A stretch of 64,000 nt of DNA from Streptomyces sindenensis (GCF_014649035.1 NZ_BMSG01000007.1:182726-246725); one strand, 5' to 3'; shown: positions 52,150-61,006, counted from the stretch's first letter. The notes: generated by a model from the sequence alone, not told the origin. Numbers and translations: made by a program.

Positions 52150-53330
52150 CGCGGCTGACAGCGCCGGACCTGTTCGAGCCGGGTCTCTTCGAGGGCACCG
52201 GGTTCTACGACGTCTTCGCCTGGTACCGGGCGAACGACCCCGTGTCCTGGCAGCACCCCGCCGGGGAGCCGGAAGGCTTCTGGAACGTCACCCGGTACCA
52301 CGACGTGGTCTCCGTGCACCGCGACAGCACTCGCATGAGTTCGGCGAAGGGCATGCGGCTCGGCTCGGCGGACCGGGCGGTCGACGCCGTCGCGAACAAG
52401 ATGCTGATCGTCGCCGACCCGCCCGACCACACACGGATGAAGCGGGTGCTCAACCAGCCGTTCTCGAACGAAGTCCTGTCCAGGGCCGAGGAGTACGTGC
52501 AGCAGGTCGTCGCCGACGTCGTCGCGAGGGCCGTCCGGAACCCCGGTCCGAATCTGATCGCGCAGCTCGAACGGATCCCCACCGACGTCATCTGCGCCAT
52601 CATGGGGCTGCCCCGCACGGACTGGGAATGGATCGGGAGAAAGACCACCGAGGCATTCGAATCCCCCTCCGAGGTCCGGCGCATCACGGCGAACGGCGAG
52701 ATCTTCAAGTACTTCGGCGACCTGGTGCGCGAGAACCACAAGTCCGGCGCGAACGCGTTCATCAGCGGTCTCACCGCACAGAACTCCGGCGGCGCCCGGC
52801 TGACGGACCAGGAACTCGTCTTCAACTTCAGCGGCATCCTGGCCGGTGGAAACGAGACGACCCGGTTCACGCTGGCCGCGCTCACGCTCCAACTGGCGGA
52901 GCACCCCGACCAGTGGGCCCGCATCGTACGCGGGGAGGCCGAGCCGGAGGTCGCCACCGAAGAGGCGCTGCGCTGGTCGGCGCCCGGCATGCATGTGCTG
53001 CGGACCGCCACCGAGGCGCTGCGGATCGGGGACGTCGAGGTCGAGCCCGGCCAGCGCGTCGTCACCTGGATCGGCTCGGCCAACCGGGACGCGGAGGTGT
53101 TCGACGCCCCGGACACCTTCGACGTCGGACGGACCGGCAACCGGCATCTGAGCTTCGGCGCGGGCCGCCACATGTGCCTGGGGAGCCGGCTCGCGCGGCT
53201 GGAGATCACCGCGTACCTGCGGGTGCTGCGTGACATGGTGCGATCGATGACGCTGCGGGGCCGGCCGCGCTACAACGGGTCGAACTTCACCTGGGGACTG
53301 AACGAGCTGCCGGTGGTGCTGCACGCATGA
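52146..53330 (+). CDS. Cytochrome P450 (second of cluster)
   Basis: 394 residues from ATG 52146. Typical actinobacterial soluble P450: I-helix LAGGNETTR, ExxR EEALR, heme loop FGAGRHMCLGSRLARLE with Cys344, C-terminal NGSNFTWGLNELPV. The sequence and position directly after A-PCP and thioesterase genes resemble P450s that beta-hydroxylate carrier-bound amino acids (NikQ and NovI types). This is inferred from context. Overlaps DUF711 gene by 4 nt. Confidence 0.92.
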   Translation: MTRLTAPDLFEPGLFEGTGFYDVFAWYRANDPVSWQHPAGEPEGFWNVTRYHDVVSVHRDSTRMSSAKGMRLGSADRAVDAVANKMLIVADPPDHTRMKRVLNQPFSNEVLSRAEEYVQQVVADVVARAVRNPGPNLIAQLERIPTDVICAIMGLPRTDWEWIGRKTTEAFESPSEVRRITANGEIFKYFGDLVRENHKSGANAFISGLTAQNSGGARLTDQELVFNFSGILAGGNETTRFTLAALTLQLAEHPDQWARIVRGEAEPEVATEEALRWSAPGMHVLRTATEALRIGDVEVEPGQRVVTWIGSANRDAEVFDAPDTFDVGRTGNRHLSFGAGRHMCLGSRLARLEITAYLRVLRDMVRSMTLRGRPRYNGSNFTWGLNELPVVLHA

Positions 53331-54502
53331 CACGGACAAGGTCCGCCTCCCCGGTGCGCGCCGTGACTCTCTGCCTCCCCGACGAGGTGTTCCAGGGGGG
53401 TCGGCCCGACACCGCCGGCATCGTCCGGTACGGCGAGAAGATACTGGCGGTCAGTGACGAGATCACCGATGCCGGGTACGAGGTGCAGACGGTGCGCCTG
53501 TCCAGCCCGGCACTCGACCGACCGCTCCACCACGACCAGCTCCACGCGCGAGCCGCCCGTCTCGTCGAGGGGTGCCGGCGGGCGGGCGTGGGCAGCGCCT
53601 CGCTGGGCGTCCTGCGGCCTTCCGCGCTGGTGGGGCTGGAACCCGCGGACGTCGCGGACGTGCTGGTCACGCACCCGTCCCTGTTCCTCGCCGTCCTCGT
53701 CGCCGACGGCGCGGAGGTCGACCATGCCGCCGTGGCCTTCAGCGGGGCCGTGGTCCGCGCCCTGGCACATCGCGACGGGGAGGCCAACTTCCGGTTCGCG
53801 GCAGTCGCCCATCTGGGCGCCAACGCTCCGTTGTTCCCCGGCTCGTACAGCGACGGGGGCGAAGCGGGGGTGAGCGTGGGGCTCCAGTCGGCGGGCCCCC
53901 TGCTCGCCCGCGCCCGCGAGGCGGCGGCACTCGACCTCACCGGGGCGACGACCCTGACCAGGAGCTGGCTGCATGAGCAGCTCGACCCCCTCGACGACCT
54001 GCTGCGGCCTGCCTGCGAGCGCCACGGCCTGCTGTTCCACGGCTTCGATCCCTCCCCGGCCTGCGCCCCGGACGCCAGCATCGGGGAGTTCCTGGAGACC
54101 GTCGGCGGTATCCGCTTCGGATCTCCCGGAACGGTGGCAGCCTGCGCGGCGGTCACGGCGGGCATCCGCTCGGTCGGCCTGCCCACGGTCGGCTACGCGG
54201 GGCTGATGCTTCCGGTCCTGGAGGACGAGGTGCTCGCACTGGCCTGGCAGCAGGGCCGTATCGACAGCGCATCGGTGCTCGCGTACTCATCGGTCTGCGG
54301 TGCCGGGATGGACACCATCCCCTTGCCCGCGTCGACCCGGGAACACGAGATCGTCGCCATGATCGCGGACATGGCGGCGCTGTCGGCCCGCTGGGCGAAA
54401 CCGCTGTCCGCCCGGTTGATGCTCGCGCCTCCGGGGGCCGATCCGCGCCGTACGGAGTTTCGAGCGGAACAGATCATCAACATCGACTACCCCACCGCTT
54501 AG
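53327..54502 (+). CDS. DUF711-family protein
   Basis: 391 residues from ATG 53327. DUF711 features: VRAVTLCLPDEVF, YGEKILAVSDEITDAGYEVQTVRLS, the conserved HLGANAPLFPGSYSD motif, ACERHGLLFHGFDPSPACAP and VCGAGMDTIPLPASTREHEI near the end. The family is related by fold to glycyl-radical-like barrels but lacks a proven reaction. No glycyl radical motif is visible. Being the last gene of a translationally coupled cluster, it probably acts on the P450 or thioesterase product, possibly as a novel lyase or cyclase; this is inference. Confidence 0.85.
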   Translation: MTRTRSASPVRAVTLCLPDEVFQGGRPDTAGIVRYGEKILAVSDEITDAGYEVQTVRLSSPALDRPLHHDQLHARAARLVEGCRRAGVGSASLGVLRPSALVGLEPADVADVLVTHPSLFLAVLVADGAEVDHAAVAFSGAVVRALAHRDGEANFRFAAVAHLGANAPLFPGSYSDGGEAGVSVGLQSAGPLLARAREAAALDLTGATTLTRSWLHEQLDPLDDLLRPACERHGLLFHGFDPSPACAPDASIGEFLETVGGIRFGSPGTVAACAAVTAGIRSVGLPTVGYAGLMLPVLEDEVLALAWQQGRIDSASVLAYSSVCGAGMDTIPLPASTREHEIVAMIADMAALSARWAKPLSARLMLAPPGADPRRTEFRAEQIINIDYPTA

Positions 54503-54526
54503 CGGCCGCGCACGCCGAGCCGCGCC

Positions 54527-54976
54527 TCAGCCGCGGGCCGGCTGGGCGCCCCGCTCCTCCGTGGCGCCCTGCTCGGCGCTCCTGCCGGGGCGGGTGGTGC
54601 GGGACGGCGGCCGCGGTCCGCCGCCCGCGTCCGGTGACACCCCCGGACTCTGCGTACGGTGAGTCCGGGCGAGGAACCGGACCAGCGTCCGGATCTCGAA
54701 CTGGAACACCTCGACCCCGTCCGTCGAATGCAGCTCCACGATCAGCTGCGTACGGCCGCAGGGCCAGACGCGGACGGCGCCGCGCTCGATCGGTGTGCGC
54801 AGACCGCGTTCCAGGAGGTCGCGGCCGAACGCCCAGTCGGTGCCGTCGGGCAGGCCTATGTGGACGGTGCGCCGCTCGTCGGCCGGGTCGTAGCGCAGAT
54901 CGACCGGGACCGGACGGGTGAGAGGGCCATCGGTGATGAGCCGGGCGCGTGCGTGTTCTTCGATCACAGGGGACAT
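54527..54976 (-). CDS. SsgA-family sporulation/cell division regulator
   Basis: 149 residues from ATG 54976 (AGGAGGAG ribosome site). The SsgA-like domain covers ~1-110: VPVDLRYDPADERRTVHIGL, WAFGRDLLERGL, GAVRVWPCG, VELHSTDGVEVFQFEIRTLVRFLARTH. A ~40-residue Pro/Arg/Gly tail is unusual. SALP proteins control septum placement or peptidoglycan during sporulation; which paralogue this is cannot be told. It is convergent to the DUF711 gene with only 24 bp between stops. Confidence 0.92.
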   Translation of the reverse strand: MSPVIEEHARARLITDGPLTRPVPVDLRYDPADERRTVHIGLPDGTDWAFGRDLLERGLRTPIERGAVRVWPCGRTQLIVELHSTDGVEVFQFEIRTLVRFLARTHRTQSPGVSPDAGGGPRPPSRTTRPGRSAEQGATEERGAQPARG

Positions 54977-55093
54977 GGGCCGGCTCCTCCTCTATGTATC
55001 GTTCTGCTCTCTAATGTCCCATATTTTGCTGAAATAGCGCGATGAGCGCGTACGCACCGTGACCGTGAGTGCATCTCAGCTGCCGAACTCCCG

Positions 55094-55116
55094 CTCTTGC
55101 GTATCTTGCGCAAGAG
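55094..55116 (+). promoter_or_regulatory. Palindrome upstream of the cbiM operon
   Basis: CTCTTGCG-N7-CGCAAGAG, perfect 8-bp arms, 97 bp before cbiM in an AT-richer promoter region (TATTATTGATGG follows). Resembles TTGC/GCAA sites bound by Fur-family nickel regulators such as Nur. I see no cobalamin riboswitch. Confidence 0.55.
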
Positions 55117-55212
55117 AGCACTATTATTGATGGGTTCATGACCCCGCCCGCAGGTCCGTGCCCCAGCGGACGCGGACACCGTGCGGAACCGCAGAAAGCG
55201 GGAGTCTCTGAC

Positions 55213-56280
55213 ATGCATGTACCCGATGGATTCATCGACGCACCTGTCTCCGTCGCCGCCGGGGTGTTCGCGGCGGGCGCGGTGGCCGTCAGCCTCCGCG
55301 GCGCGCGCCGCGAACTGGACGAGCGCACCGCCCCGCTCGCCGGGCTGGTGGCCGCCTTCATCTTCGCCGTGCAGATGCTCAACTTCCCGGTGGCCGCCGG
55401 TACCAGCGGCCATCTGATGGGAGGGGCGCTGGCCGCGATCCTTGTCGGGCCCCGCACAGCGGTGCTCTGCCTGTCCGTGGTCCTGCTGTTGCAGGGCGTC
55501 TTCTTCGCGGACGGCGGTCTCACCGCGCTCGGCGTGAACGTCACCGTCATGGGCGTGGTCACCGTCGTCGTCGCGTACGCGGTGTTCCGCCTGCTCACCG
55601 GCCTCCTGCCGCGCGCCCGCCGGTCCGTGACGGCCTCGGCGTTCGTCGCCGCGCTCGTCTCCGTACCCGCGTCGGCCGCCGCCTTCACGCTGCTCTACTG
55701 GATCGGCGGCACCACCGACATCCCGATCGGCAAGGTCTTCACGGCCATGATCGGCGTCCACGTCCTGATCGGGATCGGTGAGGCGGTCATCACGGCCCTG
55801 ACGGTCGGCGCGGTCCTCGCCGTACGCCCCGACCTCGTCCACGGTGTCCGGGGCGGCCCGGCCGCCCCGCTGAAGCTCCGCGTCGACGGCGCACTGGTCG
55901 ACGCGCCCGCCGCCACCCGCGACCCCGAGCCCGCCGCCGCGCCCCGCTCCAGCCGGGGGCTCTGGATCACCGGCCTGGTCTCGGCGTTCCTCCTCGCCGG
56001 GTTCGTCTCCTTCTACGCCTCGGCCAGCCCCGACGGCCTGGAGCGGGTCGCCGCCGACCAGGGCATCGACGAGAAGGCGCAGGAGCACGGCGCGGCCGGC
56101 TCCCCGCTCGCCGACTACGGCGTCGGCGACATCGCGAACGCCCGGCTCTCCGGCGGCCTCGCCGGGGTGATCGGCGTCAGCGCCACCGTCGTCGTGGGCA
56201 CCGGGGTGTTCCGGGTGATCCGCCGCCGCGGGGAAGAGCCCGGCACGGCGCCCCACGACCGCGACCACGAGAACGCCTGA
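55213..56280 (+). CDS. ECF metal transporter CbiM-CbiN fusion (Co/Ni uptake)
   Basis: 355 residues from ATG 55213. The mature-type N-terminus MHVPDGFID supplies the metal-binding His2. Six to seven TM helices in the CbiM part (~1-220) are followed by a linker and an additional TM plus SPDGLERVA, the PDGLE motif of CbiN, and a last TM helix. This gives a fused substrate-binding S component for cobalt or nickel. One base separates it from cbiQ. Full-length N and M parts are present, so it should work with CbiQ and CbiO downstream. Confidence 0.92.
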   Translation: MHVPDGFIDAPVSVAAGVFAAGAVAVSLRGARRELDERTAPLAGLVAAFIFAVQMLNFPVAAGTSGHLMGGALAAILVGPRTAVLCLSVVLLLQGVFFADGGLTALGVNVTVMGVVTVVVAYAVFRLLTGLLPRARRSVTASAFVAALVSVPASAAAFTLLYWIGGTTDIPIGKVFTAMIGVHVLIGIGEAVITALTVGAVLAVRPDLVHGVRGGPAAPLKLRVDGALVDAPAATRDPEPAAAPRSSRGLWITGLVSAFLLAGFVSFYASASPDGLERVAADQGIDEKAQEHGAAGSPLADYGVGDIANARLSGGLAGVIGVSATVVVGTGVFRVIRRRGEEPGTAPHDRDHENA

Positions 56281-56281
56281 C

Positions 56282-57043
56282 ATGGGCGCGGGCCACGCCC
56301 ACAAGCTCTACCGGCAGGGGCACTCGCCGGTCCACGGCCTGCCCCCGCACTGCAAACTCGTCGCCGTCTTCTGCTTCGTGCTCGTGGTCGTCTGCACCCC
56401 GCGCGAGGCGATGTGGGCCTTCGGGCTCTACGCGGCCCTGCTGGGCGCCGTCGCCGCCGCGGCCCGGATCCCCGCCGGCTTCCTGCTGAAACGGCTCGTC
56501 GTCGAGGTGCCGTTCGTCGCCTTCGCCCTGCTCATGCCGTTCGTGGTGCCGGGCGAACAGACCACCGTCCTCGGCGTCTCCGTCAGCGTCCCCGGCCTCT
56601 GGGGCGCGTGGAACGTGCTGGCCAAGGCCACCCTCGGCGTGGCCGCATCGGTGCTCCTGGCCTCCACCACCGAACTGCGCGCCGTCCTGCTCGGCCTCCA
56701 GCGCCTGAAGCTGCCGCCGCTGCTCGTGCAGATCGCCTCGTTCATGATCCGGTACGGGGACGTCGTCACCGACGAGATGCGGCGCATGGCGATCGCCCGC
56801 CGCTCCCGGGGCTTCGAGGCGCGCGGCGTACGGCAGTGGCGGGTGCTCGCCGCCTCGGCGGGGGCCCTGTTCATCCGCTCCTACGAACGCGGCGAACGGG
56901 TCCACCTCGCCATGGTGAGCCGGGGGTACGCGGGCACGATGCCGGTGATCGACGAGGTGACGGCGGACCGGCGGCAATGGGCGTACGCGGCGACGCTGCC
57001 CGTCCTCGCGCTCGCGGTCTGTCTGCTGGGATGGACCCTGTGA
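56282..57043 (+). CDS. cbiQ: ECF transporter T component CbiQ
   Basis: 253 residues from ATG 56282. Transmembrane coupling protein that links the ATPase to CbiM; ~5 helices. The conserved cytoplasmic coupling helices show RMAIARRSRGFEARG and VHLAMVSRGYAG with the two Ala-Arg-Gly signatures. An initial KLYRQGHSPVHGLPPHCKL is typical. Its stop overlaps the cbiO GTG. Confidence 0.92.
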   Translation: MGAGHAHKLYRQGHSPVHGLPPHCKLVAVFCFVLVVVCTPREAMWAFGLYAALLGAVAAAARIPAGFLLKRLVVEVPFVAFALLMPFVVPGEQTTVLGVSVSVPGLWGAWNVLAKATLGVAASVLLASTTELRAVLLGLQRLKLPPLLVQIASFMIRYGDVVTDEMRRMAIARRSRGFEARGVRQWRVLAASAGALFIRSYERGERVHLAMVSRGYAGTMPVIDEVTADRRQWAYAATLPVLALAVCLLGWTL

Positions 57044-57831
57044 CCCCCATGGATGACGCCTCGCCCCACACCCCGCCGACTGCCCCGTCGCTGGAAGTCA
57101 GCGGCCTCGCCTACGCCTACCCCGACGGCCACCAGGCCCTCTTCGGGGTGAACCTGACCGTGCGGCGCGGCGAACGCGTCGCGCTCCTCGGCCCCAACGG
57201 CGCGGGCAAGACCACGCTCGTCCTGCACCTCAACGGCATCCTGGAGGCGGGCTCCGGCACGGTCCGGGTCGCCGGACTCCCGGTGGCCAAGCGGAACCTG
57301 GCCGAAATCCGCCGTCGGGTCGGCATCGTGTTCCAGGACCCGGACGACCAGCTGTTCATGCCCACGGTCCGCGAGGACGTCGCCTTCGGCCCCGCCTGTG
57401 CCGGACTGCGCGGACCGGAGCTGGAGGAACGCGTCCTGCGGGCGCTGAAGCAGGTCGGCATGGAGGAGTACGCGGCCCGCCCGCCGCACCACCTCTCCTT
57501 CGGGCAGCGCCGCCGCGTCGCCGTGGCCACCGTCCTCGCGATGGACCCGGAGATCCTCGTCCTGGACGAACCCTCGTCCAACCTGGACCCGGCCTCCCGC
57601 CGCGAACTGGCCGATATCCTGCGGTCCTTGGACGTCACGGTGCTGATGGTCACCCACGATCTGCCGTACGCGCTGGAGCTCTGCCCGCGCGCGGTCGTCC
57701 TCAGCGAGGGCGTCATCGCCGCCGACGACCGTACGCAGGACCTGCTGCGCGACGAGGAGCTGATGCGCTCCCACCGGCTGGAGTTGCCGTTCGGCTTCGA
57801 CCCGGGAGCGGTCGACGTTCCGTCACCGTAA
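57040..57831 (+). CDS. cbiO: ECF transporter ATPase CbiO
   Basis: 263 residues from GTG 57040 overlapping the cbiQ stop (ATG 57049 also possible). ABC ATPase: Walker A GPNGAGKTT, Q-loop VFQDPDDQLFMP, signature LSFGQRRRVAVA, Walker B ILVLDEPSSNLDP, H-loop VTHDLPYAL. Only one ATPase gene is present, so it probably homodimerises. Completes a cobalt/nickel importer. Confidence 0.93.
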   Translation: MTPMDDASPHTPPTAPSLEVSGLAYAYPDGHQALFGVNLTVRRGERVALLGPNGAGKTTLVLHLNGILEAGSGTVRVAGLPVAKRNLAEIRRRVGIVFQDPDDQLFMPTVREDVAFGPACAGLRGPELEERVLRALKQVGMEEYAARPPHHLSFGQRRRVAVATVLAMDPEILVLDEPSSNLDPASRRELADILRSLDVTVLMVTHDLPYALELCPRAVVLSEGVIAADDRTQDLLRDEELMRSHRLELPFGFDPGAVDVPSP

Positions 57832-57904
57832 ACAGATGGTGACGGCCCGGTGGTGACGGAGACCCGCTCCCCGAACACCCGGCCGGGGCGTGCACCATGG
57901 GGGG

Positions 57905-59218
57905 ATGAGCGGGAGCACGGGAGTGAGCACGACGGGTACGGGCGCGGAAGCGGAATCCGGCACGGGCCCGGAGTCCGGCACGGGGGCGGAGTCCGGCACG
58001 GAGGCGGCAGCGGCCACGGACGTGACCGTGACCGTGACCGAGGACAGGGCCGTGGACGTCCGGGGCACGGTGACCCCCGGGTACGAACCGGTCGCCGACG
58101 CCTTCGTCCGGAACTTCGAGCAGCGCGGCGAACGCGGCGCGGCCGTCGCCGTCTACCGCCACGGACGCAAGGTCGTCGACCTGTGGGCCGGTACGAGAGA
58201 CGTCGACGGCACCGAACCGTGGGCCGTCGACACCGTCCAGATCGTCCGCTCGGCGGGCAAGGGCATCGCCGCCGCCGTCCCGCTGCTCCTCCACCAGCGC
58301 GGGCAGGTGGACCTGGACGCCCCGGTCTCCACCTACTGGCCGGAGTTCAAGGCGAACGGCAAGGAACGCGTCCTCGTCCGCGACCTCCTCGCCCACCGGG
58401 CCGGGGTCCCGGCGCTCGACCGCGCCCTCACCCCGGCCGAGGCCGCCGACGGGGTCTCCGGGCCCGCCGCCGTCGCCGCCCAGCGCCCGCAGTGGGAGCC
58501 CGGCACCGACCACGGCTACCACGCCCAGACCTACAGCTGGCTGATCGGCGAACTGGTCCGCCGCGCCACGGGCCGCACCATCGGCCGCTGGATCGCCGAG
58601 GAGATCGCCCGCCCGCTCGGCCTGGACTTCTGGTTCGGACTCCCCGCCGACGAGGCCCACCGCATCGGCCGCATCGGCCCCGTGGAACCCCCGGCCGCGG
58701 CCGCCGCGTCGGGCGCCCTGCGCGTACGCCCCAAACGCTCCGTCGTCGAGGCGTACCGCGACCCCGAGTCGCTGACCCGCCGGGCGTTCGGCGCGATCGA
58801 CCCGTTCCCCGACGAGAACGACCCCGCTTACCGCGCGGCCGAACTCCCCGCGTCGGGCGGCATCGCGACCGCCCGGGGCCTGGCCCGCTGCTACGCCGCG
58901 ATGATCGGCCCGGTCGACGGCCACCGACGGCTGTTCGCCCCCGCCACGCTGACCCTGGCCCGTACGGAGGAGTCGGCGGGCCCGGACCGGGTGCTGGTCG
59001 TCAACACCCGTTTCGGCCTGGGCTACATGCTGCACGGCCCGGCCGCCCCGCTGCTGGGCCCCGGCTCCTTCGGCCACCCGGGCCGCGGCGGCTCCCTGGG
59101 CTTCGCCGATCCGGAATCCGGCATCGCGCTCGGCTACGTCACCAACGGCCTCCAGAAGGGAGTCACCGCGGATCCCCGTGCCCAGGCGCTGGTCAGGGCA
59201 GTACGGTCGGCGCTATGA
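57905..59218 (+). CDS. Serine hydrolase, beta-lactamase/EstB-like family
   Basis: 437 residues from ATG 57905 (an ATG 15 nt earlier is possible). A Gly/Thr/Glu-rich repetitive leader (GTGPESGTGAESGTEAAAAT) precedes the penicillin-binding-like fold at ~60. SxxK nucleophile SAGK (VRSAGKGIAA), a YHA motif in HGYHAQTYSW and HPGRGGS near the C-terminus. Likely carboxylesterase activity, cytosolic. It overlaps the next SDR by 4 nt. The repeat leader is GC-skewed and may be misassigned N-terminal extension. Confidence 0.87.
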   Translation: MSGSTGVSTTGTGAEAESGTGPESGTGAESGTEAAAATDVTVTVTEDRAVDVRGTVTPGYEPVADAFVRNFEQRGERGAAVAVYRHGRKVVDLWAGTRDVDGTEPWAVDTVQIVRSAGKGIAAAVPLLLHQRGQVDLDAPVSTYWPEFKANGKERVLVRDLLAHRAGVPALDRALTPAEAADGVSGPAAVAAQRPQWEPGTDHGYHAQTYSWLIGELVRRATGRTIGRWIAEEIARPLGLDFWFGLPADEAHRIGRIGPVEPPAAAAASGALRVRPKRSVVEAYRDPESLTRRAFGAIDPFPDENDPAYRAAELPASGGIATARGLARCYAAMIGPVDGHRRLFAPATLTLARTEESAGPDRVLVVNTRFGLGYMLHGPAAPLLGPGSFGHPGRGGSLGFADPESGIALGYVTNGLQKGVTADPRAQALVRAVRSAL

Positions 59219-60009
59219 CACCTGTGACATCTGCTCGTTTCGACGGCCACAGCATCCTGATCACCGCCGCAGGCCAGGGCATCGGCGCGGCAACGGCCCA
59301 CCGCCTGGCGGCGGAAGGGGCCTCGGTCCTCGTCACGGACCTGGACGCGAAGCGCGCGTCGGACACGGCGGCGGCGATACGCGAGGCGGGCGGCACCGCC
59401 GCGTCCCTCGCCTGCGACGTGGCGGACAGGACGGCCGTGGAGGCGGCGGTGGCGTACGCGGTCGAGACCTTCGGCCGGCTCGACGTCCTGGTCAACAACG
59501 CGTACGCGGCGAGCGAGGACGCCGAACTCTTCGAGGACGAGCCGGACGAGAGCTGGGAACGCGACCTGGACATCACCCTCTCCGGCCCGTTCCGCTGCGC
59601 CCGCGCCGCCCTGCCGCACCTGGTCGCCTCGGGCCGGGGCGCGATCGTCACCATCGGCTCGGTCAACGGCGAACAGGACTTCGGCGGCCACGCGTACAGC
59701 GCCGCCAAGGCGGGCCTGGCCAGCCTGACCCGTACGCTGGCGGGCCACGCGGGCCCGCGCGGCGTCCGGGTCAACCTGGTGGCCCCCGGCACGATCCGCA
59801 CGGACGCCTGGGCGGGCCGCGACGCGGAGTTGGCCCGCGCGGCGGCTCTCTACCCGCTGGGCCGGGTCGGCACCCCCGAGGACATCGCGTCGGCGGTGGC
59901 CTTCCTCGCCTCGTCCGACGCGGCCTGGATCACGGGGACGACGCTGCGGGTGGACGGCGGGATCGTCGCGGTGAACACGGGATTCCGGCAGGCGATGGCG
60001 CAGCCGTAA
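59215..60009 (+). CDS. Short-chain dehydrogenase/reductase
   Basis: 264 residues from ATG 59215 overlapping the hydrolase stop. Cofactor loop TAAGQGIGAATAHRLA (TAxxxGIG), LVNNAYAAS, Ser in TIGSVNGEQDFG, YSAAK active site and the terminal ITGTTLRVDGG typical of FabG-like SDRs. The substrate is unknown; coupling to the esterase suggests a shared alcohol or ketone. Confidence 0.92.
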   Translation: MTPVTSARFDGHSILITAAGQGIGAATAHRLAAEGASVLVTDLDAKRASDTAAAIREAGGTAASLACDVADRTAVEAAVAYAVETFGRLDVLVNNAYAASEDAELFEDEPDESWERDLDITLSGPFRCARAALPHLVASGRGAIVTIGSVNGEQDFGGHAYSAAKAGLASLTRTLAGHAGPRGVRVNLVAPGTIRTDAWAGRDAELARAAALYPLGRVGTPEDIASAVAFLASSDAAWITGTTLRVDGGIVAVNTGFRQAMAQP

Positions 60010-60050
60010 TTCCGTGGTCGGGTACCGCGATGGGGGCCTACCCTGCGCGG

Positions 60051-60518
60051 ATGATCAACCACGGACACACCGACAAGACCGGCCGCCCCGTCACCCTGCG
60101 CGCGGTGGACGCGGACAACTGGCGGGCAGTCGCGGACTGCGCGCCCCGCGACGACCAGCGCGACTGGGTCCCCGCCCTGGCCGCCCGCTACCTCGTCCTG
60201 AGCAGCCGCGAGGACACCTGGAACTCCCTGGCCGTCCTCGCGGGCGACGAGGTGACCGGCCACATCATGTGGGGCCGGGACGAGGACGGTTCGCACTGGA
60301 TCGGCGGCATGCTGATCGACGCCGCCCACCAGGGCACGGGCATCGGCCGCGCGGCCGTGCACACCCTGGCGGACTGGCTGTCGGCCCGCGAGGCGGGCAC
60401 CGCCGTACGCCTCTCGTACGCCCCGGAGAACGCGGTGGCCGCCCACCTGTACACCGCGCTCGGCTTCCGGCCGACGGGGGCGGAGGAGGACGGGGAGATC
60501 GTGGCGGAGCGGATGTAG
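60051..60518 (+). CDS. GNAT family N-acetyltransferase
   Basis: 155 residues from ATG 60051. VTLRAVDADNWRAVADCAPR start, IGGMLIDAAHQGTGIGRAAVHTLADWL acetyl-CoA loop and APENAVAAHLYTALGFRPTG end, close to the spermidine/diamine acetyltransferase-like subgroup. 41 bp downstream of the SDR. Substrate unknown. Confidence 0.87.
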   Translation: MINHGHTDKTGRPVTLRAVDADNWRAVADCAPRDDQRDWVPALAARYLVLSSREDTWNSLAVLAGDEVTGHIMWGRDEDGSHWIGGMLIDAAHQGTGIGRAAVHTLADWLSAREAGTAVRLSYAPENAVAAHLYTALGFRPTGAEEDGEIVAERM

Positions 60519-60556
60519 CGGCGGCGACGTGAGTGTGCGTCCCGCCCGCCGCGCCG

Positions 60557-61006
60557 CTACGTCGCCGGGCCGAGCGTCATCAGCCTCGTCGGGTCGGGCA
60601 CGGGGGTGAACCCGACCTTGGCGTACAGCTCGTGGGCGTCGAGCGTGGCGAGCAGGGTGCGCTTGAGTTCGTACGGGGCGAGGTGGTCGCGGACGGCGGT
60701 CGCCAGGCGTACGCCGAGGCCCCGGCCCCGGTGCGCGGGGTCCACGTAGACGTCGCAGAGCCAGGCGAAGGTGGCACGGTCGGTGACGACCCGGGCGTAC
60801 GCGACCTGCGTCCCCTCGCCGTCGTACACACCGAAGTTGAGCGATCCGCGCAGGGCCCGCTCGACGAGGTCCCGGCTGCGGCCGAGCGCCCAGAAGGCGT
60901 CGGTGGAGAGCCAGTGGTGCACGAGGTCGAGGTCGATGCGGTCCGGGTCGGTGTCGATCTCGTATGCGTGCACGCCCGGCCCGGCGCTGGTGCTGGAGGT
61001 GGTCAT
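60557..61006 (-). CDS. GNAT family N-acetyltransferase
   Basis: 149 residues from ATG 61006. TRATFAWLCDVYVDPAHRG acetyl-CoA binding region followed by RGLGVRLATAVRDHL; C-terminal AKVGFTPVPDPTRLM. The pattern LSTDAFWALGRSRDLVERAL is typical of small bacterial GNATs that resemble YjdJ/ElaA-like proteins. Substrate unknown. Confidence 0.86.
   Translation of the reverse strand: MTTSSTSAGPGVHAYEIDTDPDRIDLDLVHHWLSTDAFWALGRSRDLVERALRGSLNFGVYDGEGTQVAYARVVTDRATFAWLCDVYVDPAHRGRGLGVRLATAVRDHLAPYELKRTLLATLDAHELYAKVGFTPVPDPTRLMTLGPAT

Noticed and set aside
54977..55212. Cobalamin riboswitch upstream of cbiM
   Set aside because: No B12-box-like sequence or long structured leader visible; a palindromic operator is present instead.
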